Source: Castanea sativa
Lineage: Eukaryota > Streptophyta > Magnoliopsida > Fagales > Fagaceae
Assembly (NCBI RefSeq): GCF_040712315.1
Contig: NC_134021.1
Location: 25,736,001 to 25,800,000 of the forward strand
Direction: 5' to 3'
Length of the DNA: 64,000 nt
The notes under the pieces are model-generated. The model ran no database searches, had not been told where the DNA came from, and saw only the letters and a program-made list of their open reading frames with translations. Position numbers and translations under genes: made by a program. Shown in pieces: positions 10,531-22,436 of this stretch; within the stretch, counting starts at the first letter, position 1, and every line of letters starts with the position of its first letter.

Positions 10531-11520
10531 ATGAAAGCTTCACTGAAATTCCGTGAAGACCAAAAGCCACTGCTCAGAGCCAAAGTTCCTCTCAGCATCT
10601 TAGGCTTGCCGTTTCAGTCCGGAGTTATTGCCGGCGAGTCCAAGGAGCTCACTCTCAACCTCGGTACCTTCTTCGAATCTGGACCGTCGATTAAGATCGC
10701 TTACCGTCCCAATGACACGTGGAACCCTTTCTCTCTCGTGGTTAAGACTGGTGCGGGTCCGTTTGGCTCGCCAATTTCTAGCTCCATGCTTATGAGTGCT
10801 GAGTTCAATTTGATTGGGCGTGGAAACCCTACCTTTATGCTTCACTTCAAGCCTCAGTTTGGGGATTTTTCTATCAAGAAGTCGCAGTCTTCGGTTTTTG
10901 ATGGGAAGCTTGTTAAGTCGCTGAACGGCGCCGTTCCAGAGGACGATTCGTCGATTGAGGTCGTGGAGAGGCCGTTTATGAACGGTGCGTTTTCCGGGAC
11001 GGCGGGAACGATTGCCGGATTGTTCTCCGGTATTGAGGTGGCAGCGAGGACGGCGTTGCCGGTGAGGGGACGCGCTGTTGTGAATTTCCGGTGGGGAGTC
11101 AGGGTTCCGGCGGAAGTGAAGAGCGTCGGTGGTGAGAATCCGACGACGGCTGGGATTTCTTTCCAAAAGATTCCCTTTTTGGTGATGAACAAGATCGGCA
11201 TCGAACACGTGGACGGCGGGGATTCAAAGAAGAAGACGAGTCCGAGTCCGGATGCGAGTGGTGACGTGGCGGAAGCTTGTTTTACGGTTAAACGGCAGTT
11301 GGAGATATTGCACGCCGAGAACGGGTTGTTGAAGAAGGCCGTGGAGGATCTCCGGCGAGAATTCAAATCGGTCGGAGATTCAAGCTCCGGTGAAAGAAAT
11401 GGAAATAAATCATCTGGCGGGAAATTCGATAGGCGAAACAATGACAAGAAATCGAATGAGGGTGATGTGAATGTGAATGAAGAACTGAAGAAAGCTTTGA
11501 TGGGAGTTACTGGTTCTTGA
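10531..11520 (+). CDS. OEP40: Chloroplast outer-envelope pore protein, OEP40 type
   Basis: A single-exon gene of 329 codons. The start is the ATG at 10531 (MKASLKFRE); the frame is open upstream but has no earlier ATG. I recognise the family as the plant-specific one that includes Arabidopsis At3g57990, described as OEP40, a glucose-permeable beta-barrel channel of the plastid outer envelope. The first 220 residues alternate polar and hydrophobic positions (SLVVKTGAG, SAEFNLIG, FMLHFKPQFGDFSI), fitting amphipathic beta strands, and there is no cleavable transit peptide, as usual for outer-envelope proteins. The C-terminus is hydrophilic with a short coiled coil (RQLEILHAENGLLKKAVEDL, about 250-270). 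The neighbouring bromodomain gene matches the Arabidopsis neighbour At3g57980. The frame is intact. The name rests on memory of the family and on synteny, not on a search. Confidence 0.8.
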   Translation: MKASLKFREDQKPLLRAKVPLSILGLPFQSGVIAGESKELTLNLGTFFESGPSIKIAYRPNDTWNPFSLVVKTGAGPFGSPISSSMLMSAEFNLIGRGNPTFMLHFKPQFGDFSIKKSQSSVFDGKLVKSLNGAVPEDDSSIEVVERPFMNGAFSGTAGTIAGLFSGIEVAARTALPVRGRAVVNFRWGVRVPAEVKSVGGENPTTAGISFQKIPFLVMNKIGIEHVDGGDSKKKTSPSPDASGDVAEACFTVKRQLEILHAENGLLKKAVEDLRREFKSVGDSSSGERNGNKSSGGKFDRRNNDKKSNEGDVNVNEELKKALMGVTGS

Positions 11521-11843
11521 ATTTGTCTACCTGTTGCTCAGCTAATTATTTTTTTGGTATTAATAAATTGCAATATCAATTTTATGAGTTTTCATACTAC
11601 TACTTGTTGGTTTGGTTAATGGTTAATGGTTATCTCAAAAAAAAATGGTTAGACTGGTTAGTCATCATGTCATACTTGTATATTGTGTTGTATTTTGCTC
11701 CTCCATTTTATATTATAAGTTGTCTCTTCTCTTCTCTTGTTGTTGAGCCGCTTGATTTTCGTGTCGTTAAAAGTTGACAAATACAGAACTACTAAGAGCA
11801 TCGGCATTGGCATCGCATTATCTAAAAACAAAACAAGAAACAG

Positions 11844-12640
11844 AGGATGTTTTGCTTCTCCCATAGCAAGGGAGGACAATATAGTAAGTTAACACACATT
11901 TGAATTGTATTAGCAAAATAACATTTCGAGTTTTAGAAACTCGAATGACACATAGATCTCGAGTTTGTAAGACTTGAGTTCTAGCAAATCAAAATTGAGT
12001 CTTAGAGACTTGATTTTCTTAGTGAAAAATGTGGAAATTGAGTCTGTAAGACTCAAGTTTCACAAACAGGCACACAACGAAGAGGGAACCTAGCAAAATG
12101 TTGAAGAAGAGAGAAACCCATTAGAAGAAGATGAAGCCCGAACCAATCGAAAATCAAATAAGAACAGAACGAAGATGAAGACTAGCAGAAGAAGAACGAT
12201 GATGAAGAAGAAGAAGAAACTCAGAACGATCTAACGACAGGAAGAATGATGTGATGACGAAGAACATAGGAAGAATAGATTGAACGATTGGATGACGTTG
12301 GAGCTCTGATTGGACAATTGAACGTCGGGTGGGCAATTGGACGATCTGGTCTTCAGATTTGCACGAAGAAGAAATCGAGTCTGATTGAGAAGAATGCGAG
12401 GAAGAGGAAGTATTAAGTGAAACTCGAGTCTTTAAAACTCGAGACTTAAAAGTTAAACTTGGGTCTTATAAATTCAAGATCCACGTGGATTTTTCTTCCA
12501 CATCATCTACCGCCATTTACAAATCAAGACTTAAAAACTCGAGTTTTAGATACTCGAGATGCTAATTTTCAACATTATTTTGAAACGTGACAACTAACTA
12601 AATTTTTTTATATTTAATGTTATTTGGAAAAAAATTTCCA
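11844..12640. repeat. Second copy of the CTCGAG-rich TIR repeat (empty LINE site)
   Basis: The segment is collinear with 3401-4217 plus 10014-10066. It shares 'aagttaacac', 'cgagttttagaaactcga', the GAAGAAGAA-rich middle, 'ggatttttcttccacat', and the end 'gatgctaattttcaacatt' then 'gtgacaactaactaaatt'. It carries the 17-bp LINE target once and uninterrupted, so it serves as an empty-site control for LINE-A. Its TIRs are more diverged than those of the first copy, and no target duplication of its own is evident. Confidence 0.7.
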
Positions 12641-12853
12641 AAAAACACAACCCAATGCTGCTGAAGAATCCACCCACCCATCTATCAGAACCCACATGTA
12701 TATTGGTGCAAAATTTGCGTGTTTTAGTACTGTATTTTGCATAATGACTTCAATATTGGTGTTATATTGTTATATGTTTTTGGGCCTAGTCCGACGCGCT
12801 ACTCACCATTTGTAAGGGGAAAGCAGTGAGACCCTCAAGATGGGCTTAATAAA

Positions 12854-12895
<42 letters not shown>

Positions 12896-13785
12896 TTGCA
12901 AATGTGTATTGTATCTACTTTGATCTGGGTTGACAATAATTGGATTGAAAGCCCATGGAGGGGCTACTCCAACAAGCGCTACGTTGTAAAAGTCATCCAG
13001 AATCCCTTTCCAAAAAAATACGAGTCATAAATTTACACCAAAGTCACGAGGCCAACAAGGTCAGGTTTTGAGTTCTAAGATCCAGCAGTAACATACCTAA
13101 CCAAAAGAAAATGACACATCCGATGAAAGAAAGCGTACCGTGGTGGATCTTGCCATAAATTTAATTATTGGGATATTTTATATTGAATGTGAGATGATAG
13201 AGTATTATATTACTATACTTCTAGAATATTTAATAATTACTTCCTTCATTTGATAATAGAAAATTTGTAATAATAATAAAAATGGTCAAATTTGTTGTAC
13301 TTGTTATTTCTGTTCCACTCATCCTGATCGTATTGTTGATTCTATCTTTCAGTGATTTGGTGATGCAATGTCTATTGAACTAGGCTTATTGTTGAGTGAT
13401 CTATCATTAATGCAATTTGTTACGTTATTATCAAACCAAAACACTAATCGATTTTTGGTATAGATGGAGATTGAATCTCATGTCTCTTATTTGACTATCA
13501 GAGATTTTACTAGTTGAGTTAACTGGAATCCATACACTCTCTTATAATTAGTACCCTACGAAAGCTATAAATTAAAAGAGAAAATGAACACTCTAGCTAC
13601 AAAGAGGGCCGTGTTGGTGCTTATATTAACGTGAAGTTTTTAACTTTTGACTTTAGAGTAATTTATTGACATTGATTAGTATGACCAGTCTAGCTAGTCC
13701 AACATTTAATCATAGTAAACATGATTACTACTATGTGTTCAACAACTAATCTTAAAAGATCCATTCTCTCCCCCACTCTCTCTTA
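12641..13785. other. Intergenic DNA, no gene seen
   Basis: AT-rich sequence with one TA microsatellite (12857-12892) and short open frames without domain character. Nothing here could be assigned to a gene or to a known element. Confidence 0.6.
12857..12892. repeat. (TA)n microsatellite
   Basis: About 18 uninterrupted TA units. Confidence 0.95.
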
Positions 13786-14235
13786 GGGTCTGTTTGGTTG
13801 GAAGAATGAAAAAGTGGGAGGATGAAAAATTAGTGGAATGATGAAAAAGATTTGGTTTTTCCTCATGTATTGTTGGTTGGAGGGGTGGAAAAGTGGGAGG
13901 GTGGAAAACTTTTTTGTTTGGTTGAAGAGAAAATAGGAAAATGGAAAATGTAGTTTATATAAATTGACTATTATGTCCCTATTATATAATAGTGGGAAAG
14001 TGAGAGGGGTAATGAATACAATAAAGTGAAGTTATTTGTGTAAATTACATGCATTATCTTTTCCTCCCAAATTCGGAGGATAAAAAAGTGTGGGTCTTGA
14101 GGGATTATTTTCCTTCCCATTTTTTGTCTCTCTCATTTTCTCTCTTAAACCAAATGGTGGAAAATGCCATTTTCCACCTTATTTTCCTCTCTCTATTTTT
14201 CATCCTCCCTATTTTCACCCCAACCAAACATACCC
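13786..14235. mobile_element. Tourist-like MITE, first of a pair
   Basis: The left end GGGTCTGTTTGGTTGG mirrors the right end CCAACCAAACATACCC, and TTA flanks both ends (13783-13785 and 14236-14238), as expected of PIF/Harbinger MITEs. The interior is built from short related words (gtgggagg, ggaaaa, tttttc) and folds back on itself. It has no coding capacity. Confidence 0.6.
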
Positions 14236-14238
14236 TTA

Positions 14239-14907
14239 AGATGTGTTTGTTTGGAGGTGAAATAGGGTGGATGGAAAACTTTGGAGAGAAAATAGAAAGA
14301 AATTTTTTTTTGAGTATGTTTGGTTGGGTGAGGAGGAAGGAAAATAAATGGTGGGGTCCAGGTGTTTTTTCTCCGGACTCACCAAAATTTTTTTCTCTAA
14401 AATAGAGAGAAAACTGAGTGAGAGTAAATTTTTTGTTAATTGACAAAAATGTCCATATACACATACCTTTATTTTTTTCTTTTCCCTAGGCAATAAGTAA
14501 CGTTGGCTTTTTTTTTTTTTAGGCGTGGGCTTTCCCTTATTTTTTCTCTTCTTTTTTGGGCCATAACTTGCCTCTTCCTCTTTTTTTTTTAAAATTTTTT
14601 CTAGTGCCTGAGTGTGATAGTTGTTTTTTTTTGTTTTTTTTAAGACGTGATTTTTATTTTTTTTAATAAATTTGGGTGATTGTTTTTTTGTGTGATTATT
14701 TGTCACTTTTTTGTTTTAATTGGGTATTATTCTTTAATAAGGATATAAGAGTAAATTTATTTAAACTCATTTTTTCCATCACTCCACTTTTCCACTCTCA
14801 ACCAAATAAAGAGGAGAGAAAATAAAATATTTTATATTCTTTCACTTTTTCATCCTTCCACCGTTTTCTATCATCCTATTTTTTCACTCTTTCAACCAAA
14901 CAGACTC
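14239..14907. mobile_element. Tourist-like MITE, second of a pair
   Basis: It begins directly after the TTA that closes the first MITE and ends CAACCAAACAGACTC followed by TTA (14908-14910). The left end (AGATGTGTTTGTTTGG) is a weaker partner. The right end also pairs well with the left end of the first MITE at 13786, so the outer pair may be the original element, with the middle ends created by a nested or tandem copy. The interior has long T-runs that produce spurious lysine-rich frames on the minus strand. Confidence 0.45.
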
Positions 14908-14910
14908 TTA

Positions 14911-15397
14911 ATATTTTTCGGAACAAAAATAAGGTATTTGATTTTTGGGACTTAAAAAGATGCCACATTGCTACTCTGCAGCCATGTAGGCATTGACAAT
15001 AATAATAGTAATTGAAAATTTTTATGAAAAAAAAAGTAATTGATTTTTTTAACAATATTTTTTAAATATTTTTATAAAATAATATCAAAAAATTTCTTAA
15101 AAAATTTTATAATTTTCTTTTTAAATAGTCTATTAACAAATTACTTAACACTGTCAACAATCAAATCAAATATACTAAATATTAAATAAGGCATGTTTGG
15201 CCGACAAGAGTAAGACATCGATGAATCGTATTGCGTGGTATATATTAGTGCCTCTTTTAATATAGGCCGTAAAGCGAAGTCGAGGAATAAATTAAAAACA
15301 AACAGGAGAAGAGAGAGAAACAAACAAAGTATAAAAAGAAAAAGAAAAAGAAAAAGAATGCCCTAGCAACATCATATAGGAAAGCCCAGTAAAATTC
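14911..15397. other. Upstream region of the MYB-bromodomain gene
   Basis: AT-rich promoter-like DNA. A TATATATTA at about 15239-15247 is the best TATA candidate and is followed by an A/G-rich stretch (AAAAAGAAAAAGAAAAAG) just ahead of the coding start, probably leader. No other gene is seen. Confidence 0.4.
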
Positions 15398-18300
15398 ATG
15401 AAACGCGGAGAAGTTAAAAGGAGGGAAAAAGTTTTCATGGAAAAACAAAGCTTTCCCGAGAAACAAACATGGGGTACGTGGGAAGAGCTTCTGCTAGCTT
15501 GCGCCGTCCACCGTTACGGCACGGAGAGTTGGGACTCCGTCTCGGCGGAGCTCCGAAAGCGGAGCGCCACCACGCTCCACCACGTTCTCACACCTCACAG
15601 CTGTAAACAAAAGTACCTCGACCTCCAACGCCGTTTCAACCAAAACAACCATCTCGACGAGCTGCGAAAGCTACGCGTCGCCGAACTTAAACGCGAAGTC
15701 CAACGTTATGATCTTTCTATCGTGTAAAATTTTTTTGAAAAAAAAAAGAAAAAAGAAATTCAAGTTTAACGAGTAGTGAAATTTTTTAGCAAGTTTAAAA
15801 GTTTTTGTGTTATTGATTAGGTCTCTGCAATTAAAAGTGAAGGAATTGACAGAAGAGCACGTACAGGAAGATGAGAAAGCAACAGAAAAATCGGATCTGA
15901 AAATTATTGTAGAGGACGAAAACGAAGCGAAGGATGCCGAACCGGTAAATACGTCGCCGGAAAACGATGCCGGTGAAGACGCTCCATGTGGAGATTCCGA
16001 TAAAGAATCGAACTCTATAGATCCGAAAAGTGAGGTACCCGAAACCGGAGGCGAGGAGACCGAAAAGGAAGCGGAACAAGGCGAATTGGTGGGCGGAGGA
16101 TCCGGACCGGTTGAGGAGGCTGCTAGACCGGTTGTGGAGGATTCATATAACGGTAGCTCGGATACGGTGGTGAAGGGATCGGCGGCGGAGGAGAAGGGGA
16201 AACTCGGTGGACAATCGGGCGAGTTGTGGGAATCGGTTTCGGAATCGAAAGGAGGAGGAGGAGAAGAAGCAACGAAAGAGAGTAACAGTGATGTGCAGAG
16301 CTCGGCGTGTAATGAGGATCAATCTCCAGCCACTACAAAGCCAAGCTCCGTTCAATCTCATCCGTTGATTTATTTCCTCGATACACTTCGCTCTCACTGC
16401 TCTGACTCATTTTTTGAGTGCCGCCACCAAACCCAGGTATTTCTTTTTTATTTTTCTCTAATTATTTTTTTCATCTTCTTAATCTTACCGATTTAAGATT
16501 AAAAAAAAGAAAAGAAAAGAAAAGAAGAATTCGAAGGTATTTAATTTTTAATTCAATCTTTTGGTGATTTGGACATACCGTTTCTTTTTTTCTTTTTAAA
16601 AAAATAAAAACGCGTACTATGGTTTTATACAAAATATCATCTTCAATTTTCTAGAGAAATACCACTTCACCCAACATGGTTCACCCAACATGGTGGTCGA
16701 GATCTTCAATTTGGTGAAGATGGACATGGGACAAATATAAAAACGCGTTACTGATGGGTTATCATTTGGACCCTAGTTAAAAAAAAAAAAAAAAAACCGA
16801 ATTTCAATATTTTTATTCAATGTTCTACTGTTTTGTTTTTATTTTTATTGAAAATTAATGAATAACATGGTTTATATGAAATTTTTGTCACGTCACTAAT
16901 AGTTTTGCACTTGGACCCAAAAATATACGTGGGCTCAGGCCCAATGAGCCTTAAACAATTCAATTTGTAGAGTGTGGATTCGCAATCTAATTCGATGGTG
17001 CTCGAAACTTGATGAACGAGCCCAAATATTACAATATTTATAAACAATGGACAAATAGAGAAAAATGAACCTCCTCGGACGTAGGCCGAGGACCCTTTGT
17101 ATATTATTTCTCTTTTTTCTTATAAAGGTTACAGCTTTTAGTCATTCTTAAGTTCTTTTCCAAAAGGCCTCTCCCCTTTCTCTGCTACCCCATTTTTCCC
17201 TTATATACTTCATTTTCTTCTCCTTTTATCCACGTGTCACCCAGAATTTTTCTTCTACCACCTTCTTGAAATCTTTAAATACTAGCCAGAAGGCTGAACT
17301 CTACTGTTCAGGGGTCACTTTCCCATTAATGCGGCCAGGGAGGTAGGTGTAGGGTCTTTAATGTGGAGGCAACACCCTTTTCCTGAGATATTTCTCTTAC
17401 ACCGAAATGTCTAGAGGGTATTTGGACTCCCTCTGTAACCTACAGTCTTTCCAGAACTCTGCCCTGATCTTTTTAGTGAACCTCCAAGTAGTCACTGGTT
17501 TGTCCGAGGAGTGACTCTTCCTCGGATGAATCCTCGGGCCTTCGGCTTGTGAGCCAACTCATGGCCCTAAAGGCCTTTAGTCAAGAATGAACTAGCGCCC
17601 ATTGATAAAGCCCAAGGCCTAAATAACCACTTAGGTTCTTTCATTCTCCACAGAAAGCTATTATTATTAATTTATTATCACGTATGTGTTATGTTATTTA
17701 TTTAAATTTGTTATTTTTTAACAAAATATACTAATAAAATATTAAATTGTTGGATTTTTTATAAACTTAACTTTGATGGAAAGTCTTAGGACTAACTTGA
17801 CCTCAAAGTTGAAACTATCTGTGATTTTTTTTCGGCAATAAATTAATATAATATAAAAATATATACTAAAAAGAATATAGATAATAAAAATATATTGCCT
17901 AATTTAAAATTTTATTTTAGTATTAGCAAAAAAGTTGATACCAATACTGATATTAAAAGGAGTAATATTATATTAGTATATTACGTGTATTTTACATTTT
18001 TAAAATCTAAAAATATAATTATTATGTTAATTTTACAAATGATTATTTATAAACGGAAGGATTGAAGTTTCAAATTTTGGAGTAATACATACGAGTTTTT
18101 ACTTTTTACTTGTATATCTTGCTCATATAAATGGCATACATTTTGTTTTAGTCATGAGTTTTTTACTATATACTAATATATTAGTGCTCAAGTTACTAAA
18201 AGACCACCTATCAGACCCTTTTAATTAGGGGTGAAAATATATGTTCGCGTGTTGAGTTTTTGTTGTGTTGACTTATAAGTATCCGACTATATGTGTTAAT

Positions 18301-19560
18301 ACTAACTCGACATTTCTATTAAATTGGTCAAGATTTTTTAACTCTAACACGACCCATTTATTAAACGGGTTAATCGTGTCGACCTGTTTATCAGATTTTA
18401 TCAAAATGAAAAAAAAAATATAGTATTAACCAAATTGAGTTATGAAAAACCAAAAAAAAAAAAAAAAATTTTAGTATAAAATTCAAAACTAACGAATAAC
18501 TACATCACAAATAATCATTCAAAACTAAAATATATCTAAATATCACAAATAAGTTTATATACATAGGATTTGAAAGGTATATTGGTAAATTTTCATTTAA
18601 TTAAACGGAAACAGGTTCTATTTATTGGACACCAACTCAACCCGTTTATTAAACGGGTCAGTGATGTCAACCCGTATATGACGCTAACTCATTAAGTTTC
18701 AACTTATAACCTGCATATTTCGTGTCATGTCGTGTTGAGTTCACGGGTCGTATCCAATTTTACCACTTTACTTTTAATAATAGGCTGGGGACTGGTGAGG
18801 AGGATAGTTTGGTGGTTTCGGCTCATTCTAAATATTGAATAAATAAATGATAGATCCACATGATGTGGTGCCCAGTGGCCACTTTCCCTAGGCCCCAGTC
18901 CAGAACCAGATAGATACGTGCGTTTGTGGTCCCGTCCTTTCCCCGATTAGGTTTTTTTTTTTTTGGGTAATTATAAGAGATAAAACCCCAAGAGCTCAGG
19001 GTTACAACGGAACCAGGTACTACTAGGTTACAAGGCCCGGTGGTTAGGTTCTTTCTTGGTCATTTGAATTTGAAGTAGATGTACCAAATATTCACTTTGT
19101 GCATTAACGATGTATTTAATCAGAGACTTTAATTTGGTAGTATCAATCCATTTTTGATTAGAACTTGTAAAAATAAAGACTAAAAGTAGATGTAAAAGAG
19201 TAATGTAATTGATATTACAAGCTTTAACGTAATGAATTTATTATTGGCGGAGGAATTTTTTTTTTTTCGTTTCTGGTGTAAGATTTTTTCCTGGTCAATG
19301 GCAGGCACCAGCCACTAATGGAGGTGGTGGTCCTGGTCCAAGTATTGGGCCCAAGTTTATAACCGTTATTTCTCTGAGCCACTCTGACTCAGAAACGAAA
19401 GTGGGGAATGACTTGACTAGGATCTAGGAAGGAAGTCTCTCAGTTTGACGAATTTTGTCCCTCAAGTATTTTGGTCTGGAAATTTGGAAAAGTCAATTTC
19501 ATTGGATTCATCGTAATCCGTGATATAATTTCGTTCAAGACCAAAGACTTCTACATTTGA

Positions 19561-19601
<41 letters not shown>

Positions 19602-21851
19602 TCATTAGCAGATGAGTGACTTATTAAAAAAAAAACTAAAAAAAAAAAAGTTTATTGTTAATAATCTGCTCCACGTCAGGTATATGATATGACCTTTTTG
19701 ACATGAACAGTTATACTGAAAATTTTTTTTTTCAAAAACTAATGTTGCATCATCAAATTATTTTACAATATTTTTATAAATTATTTATATAATAAATTAT
19801 ATTTGGTTATCATCCGGTGAGCTAAGATCATATTCTTACTTCTTACTTATTAATAACAGTATGCTGCTGGTTTGTAAAATAGTTTGTACGATTAACATTT
19901 TATTTTTATTTTATGCTGACACTGCGTGGTGAATCCTTTATTCCTGTGTCCCGATGTAGTTCCCAAGTCCCGTCAATAGAATTGGCTGACAAACCTTTTT
20001 CATCCACTGCATTTTTTACTTTTCTTTGTTTGGAGTACAGGAGAATAGTCGTTAATATAATAATTTCCTATTGACAAATGGGTCCTGTGTCATAATTGAA
20101 AAAATTGTCAAAATAATTAATATTTTTTTATTTTTTTTTATAAATTTTTTTTAATAATGGTTTACTAATCTAAGAACATATGTTAGTAAATCCCTTAATA
20201 AATCACATAGTTGCCCCCAAAAAAAAAAAAAAAAAAGTTGGAAAGATAGATATTTAATGTGCCAGTAAAAATTGAGGTTGAGTGTCTGTCTGGCAAAAAT
20301 TATTTTTGTCAACTTATTTTATTAAATAGCTTATATTTATGAGTCTTATTACACTTTTTGGTATCATTTATGAGTTTTATTGTACTATTTCAATTAATTT
20401 TTACCTTTATCTACATTACTTTCAATAAAAAATTTCAGTTTCAGCAAAATAAGCGAATTCCAAACATCGTAATTCTAAAAAAACATCCATACCGGACTAA
20501 CCCCATATGTTTCAAATCCAATGACTAAAGGCTTTTGATGGTCCTGTGCTGTTGGAGCCTAAAATTAGGTTAACCATCTGTGTGCGTGTGTTTTTTTGGC
20601 AGTTGCACTCCCTCATGTGGAAATTTCTATTTTCTTTGTTATTTGTCTACTTTTAACCTGACTTTTGTCTCTCTTTATTGTGCCTTCATTGGGTATCTAA
20701 ATTCATTTTCACGTGAAAGACTTGCGTACTTTGATCATGTGCGATGATTTGAGCATGGGTTTTGAATACTGCAGGAAACATCCAATTACATGAGCTTGAT
20801 TCGGCAACATGTAGACCTCAAAACAATTCAAACAAGGCTTGAAGAAGGTTGCTATTCAGGTAATGACAGCAAGTTCTTCCGTGATCTGTTGCTTCTCTTC
20901 AACAATGCCATTTTCTTCTTTGACAAGAAGTCCTCAGAATACATGTCTGCCATCAAGCTTCGACAAATTGTTTTAAACGAAATGGCTTCCAAGATTAACC
21001 TTAAGCCAGGTCCCGAGCGAAAAGAAGAAGAAAAGCCGGTGCCATCGTTGCCCCAGTGTATAAAATCCGATCCAGAACCATCGGATTCTTTGCTACTTAA
21101 AACGAAGATATCAATCCCTCTTACTGCCTGTCGCAAACGCAGCTCAATCACTGCAAAAGCATTGGCATCATCATCTTCAGGACCAGACAAGAAAAAAGAG
21201 CAGATGGCTACATTGAAGGATGAAAAACCCGTTGTAGAATTGAATCAACATGATAAATCCTCTGAGAAAACTGAGGAAAATCGTGTCACAAAAAAAAGAA
21301 CAAGAGAAAGATCTAAAATCAATTCAAGAAACTCAAGCAAAAACAGAAACAGGGGCCGTACGAATCCAAACACAAACAAGAATTCGGATGCCAATTCAAA
21401 CTCTGGCTTTTTAATCAAGGGAGTGTCTCAGAATGAGATTTCTGAGTCTAGGCATGAGAAGGAGAAGAAGAACGCCACTACCACCTTTAATGCTAGTGCT
21501 AAGAAGAAAAGCGCAGCAAATTTCTTGAATAGAATGAAGCGAAACTCATCGGCCCCTAATTGCTCGTCATTGCTAGAGACATTGAAGAGTTGTGATAATA
21601 GCAAAGGAGGAGCTGAGCAGAAGAAAAATGGTAATGGCAAGGGTGATTTGCGTAGAGAGCAAACCTCCTCGCGAAAAGGTTCTAGAGGTAAACAAGAGAA
21701 GATGCAAGAGAGCCCCGGAAAAAGGAATGTTGGACGGCCGCCAAAGAGGGCGGCTGTACCATCTCCGGCTCTTCCAGCTAAAAGGGGTAGGGACGCTGGT
21801 GAAACGGAGGCAGGTTCTTCAAGGCATTCAAAGAAACGTTCAAGGAAGTGA
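15398..21851 (+). CDS. SANT/MYB-bromodomain chromatin protein (At3g57980/At2g44430 type)
   Basis: Three exons join in frame: 15398-15723, 15821-16436 and 20775-21851 (672 codons). Introns are GT-AG; the first is 97 bp and the second 4.3 kb with inserted transposons. The start could also be the ATG at 15437 (MEKQSFPEKQ), since family members usually begin close to the WGTWEELLLACAV block. A SANT/MYB domain lies at about 22-80. A long acidic Glu/Asp/Ser-rich linker (about 115-275) follows. A bromodomain (about 280-390) spans the exon 2/3 junction: helix Z PLIYFLDTL, then NYMSLIRQHVDLKTIQTRLE and FFRDLLLLFNNAIFFF. The canonical acetyl-lysine-binding Asn (YN) appears to be replaced (NNAIFFFDKK). 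A basic tail holds an AT-hook-like GRPPKR (about 634-639) and nuclear-localisation-like KKRSRK. Likely a nuclear protein reading acetylated chromatin; no break is seen. Confidence 0.88.
17066..17652. repeat. Possible solo LTR inside the large bromodomain-gene intron
   Basis: The segment begins TG and ends CA, has CCTCGGAC/CCGAGGAC inverted words near the start and again near 17500-17550, and contains a promoter-like TTATAAAGG. Its GC content is visibly higher than the surrounding intron. The possible 5-bp flanks (aaaaa / gaaag) match poorly, so the ends are approximate. The composition looks like an LTR, but no paired LTR or internal domain is present. Confidence 0.35.
18226..18770. mobile_element. 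hAT-type MITE with perfect 8-bp duplication (intronic copy)
   Basis: A 545-bp element starting TAGGGGTG, whose right end ATTTTACCACTTTA is a diverged inverted match. CTTTTAAT is duplicated perfectly on both sides (18218-18225 and 18771-18778), the 8-bp length typical of hAT insertions. The interior shares long blocks with 32246-32825, such as 'cacgacccatttattaaacg' and 'gtcgacctgtttatcag'. It has no coding capacity and lies in the second intron of the bromodomain gene. Confidence 0.85.
18954..19041 (-). repeat. Short 5'-truncated retroposon tail
   Basis: An 88-bp piece begins with a T-run (poly(A) tail of a minus-strand insertion) and is flanked by near-identical 9-mers, gattaggtt (18945-18953) and ggttaggtt (19042-19050). 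The interior (ccccaagagctcagggttac...) is unlike the surrounding AT-rich intron. This fits a strongly truncated LINE or SINE insertion; the source family is not recognised. Confidence 0.45.
19564..19597. repeat. Poly(T) tract
   Basis: A 34-base T homopolymer within the large bromodomain-gene intron. It may be the trace of a retroposon tail, but no flanking duplication was found. Confidence 0.9.
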
Positions 21852-22398
21852 TTGCAGTTTCTATAATGTTGTTGTCGTTTTAAGGTTATCTTATAACAAC
21901 ACGATTGTTTTGTTTTATTTTGTTTTGTTTTTTTATTCTACGCCTCTATTTATTTCCTTTTAACTTATGTAGGGGTTGTAGAGTACAAATTATGTCAAAT
22001 TTCTAATTGTATCTAATGTTGTCGATTAGATATGTAGCTCTATTTTGCCGTGCAATCTTTAGATTCTTAGCAACAGCCAACAATTCCAATTATTTCTGAC
22101 AATCAATTTAGGCACATTCCTAGAGTTTAATGTTACATTATTTTAAGAATGACGTACTTGGATAAAGAATCGAGAACGCAATCTTATGAGTGGGACACTC
22201 AAAAGCAAGATATTCTGCAATGTCTCTTGATCTATGATCCTCACTTGGAACTTACCTTTGTAATAAAGTAATTAATAATGAATATGATTTTAACTTGAAT
22301 TTACATTATTGATTGGCTTTTTTTATAAGAAAAGAGTTTTATCCTACGATTTAAAGGAAAAATCTTAAATGTACAATCCCATCATTTAAAATTCCAAC

Positions 22399-22401
<3 letters not shown>

Positions 22402-22432
<31 letters not shown>
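22402..22432. repeat. (TA)n microsatellite
   Basis: About 15 uninterrupted TA units. Confidence 0.95.

Positions 22433-22436
<4 letters not shown>

Noticed and set aside
10600..11447. Two long minus-strand open frames (about 200 codons each) opposite the OEP40 gene
   Set aside because: They are antisense shadows of the GC-richer coding exon; the plus-strand frame has the family motifs and the ATG.
14236..14706. A 156-codon lysine-rich minus-strand frame
   Set aside because: Produced by T-runs inside a MITE; low complexity with no domain.
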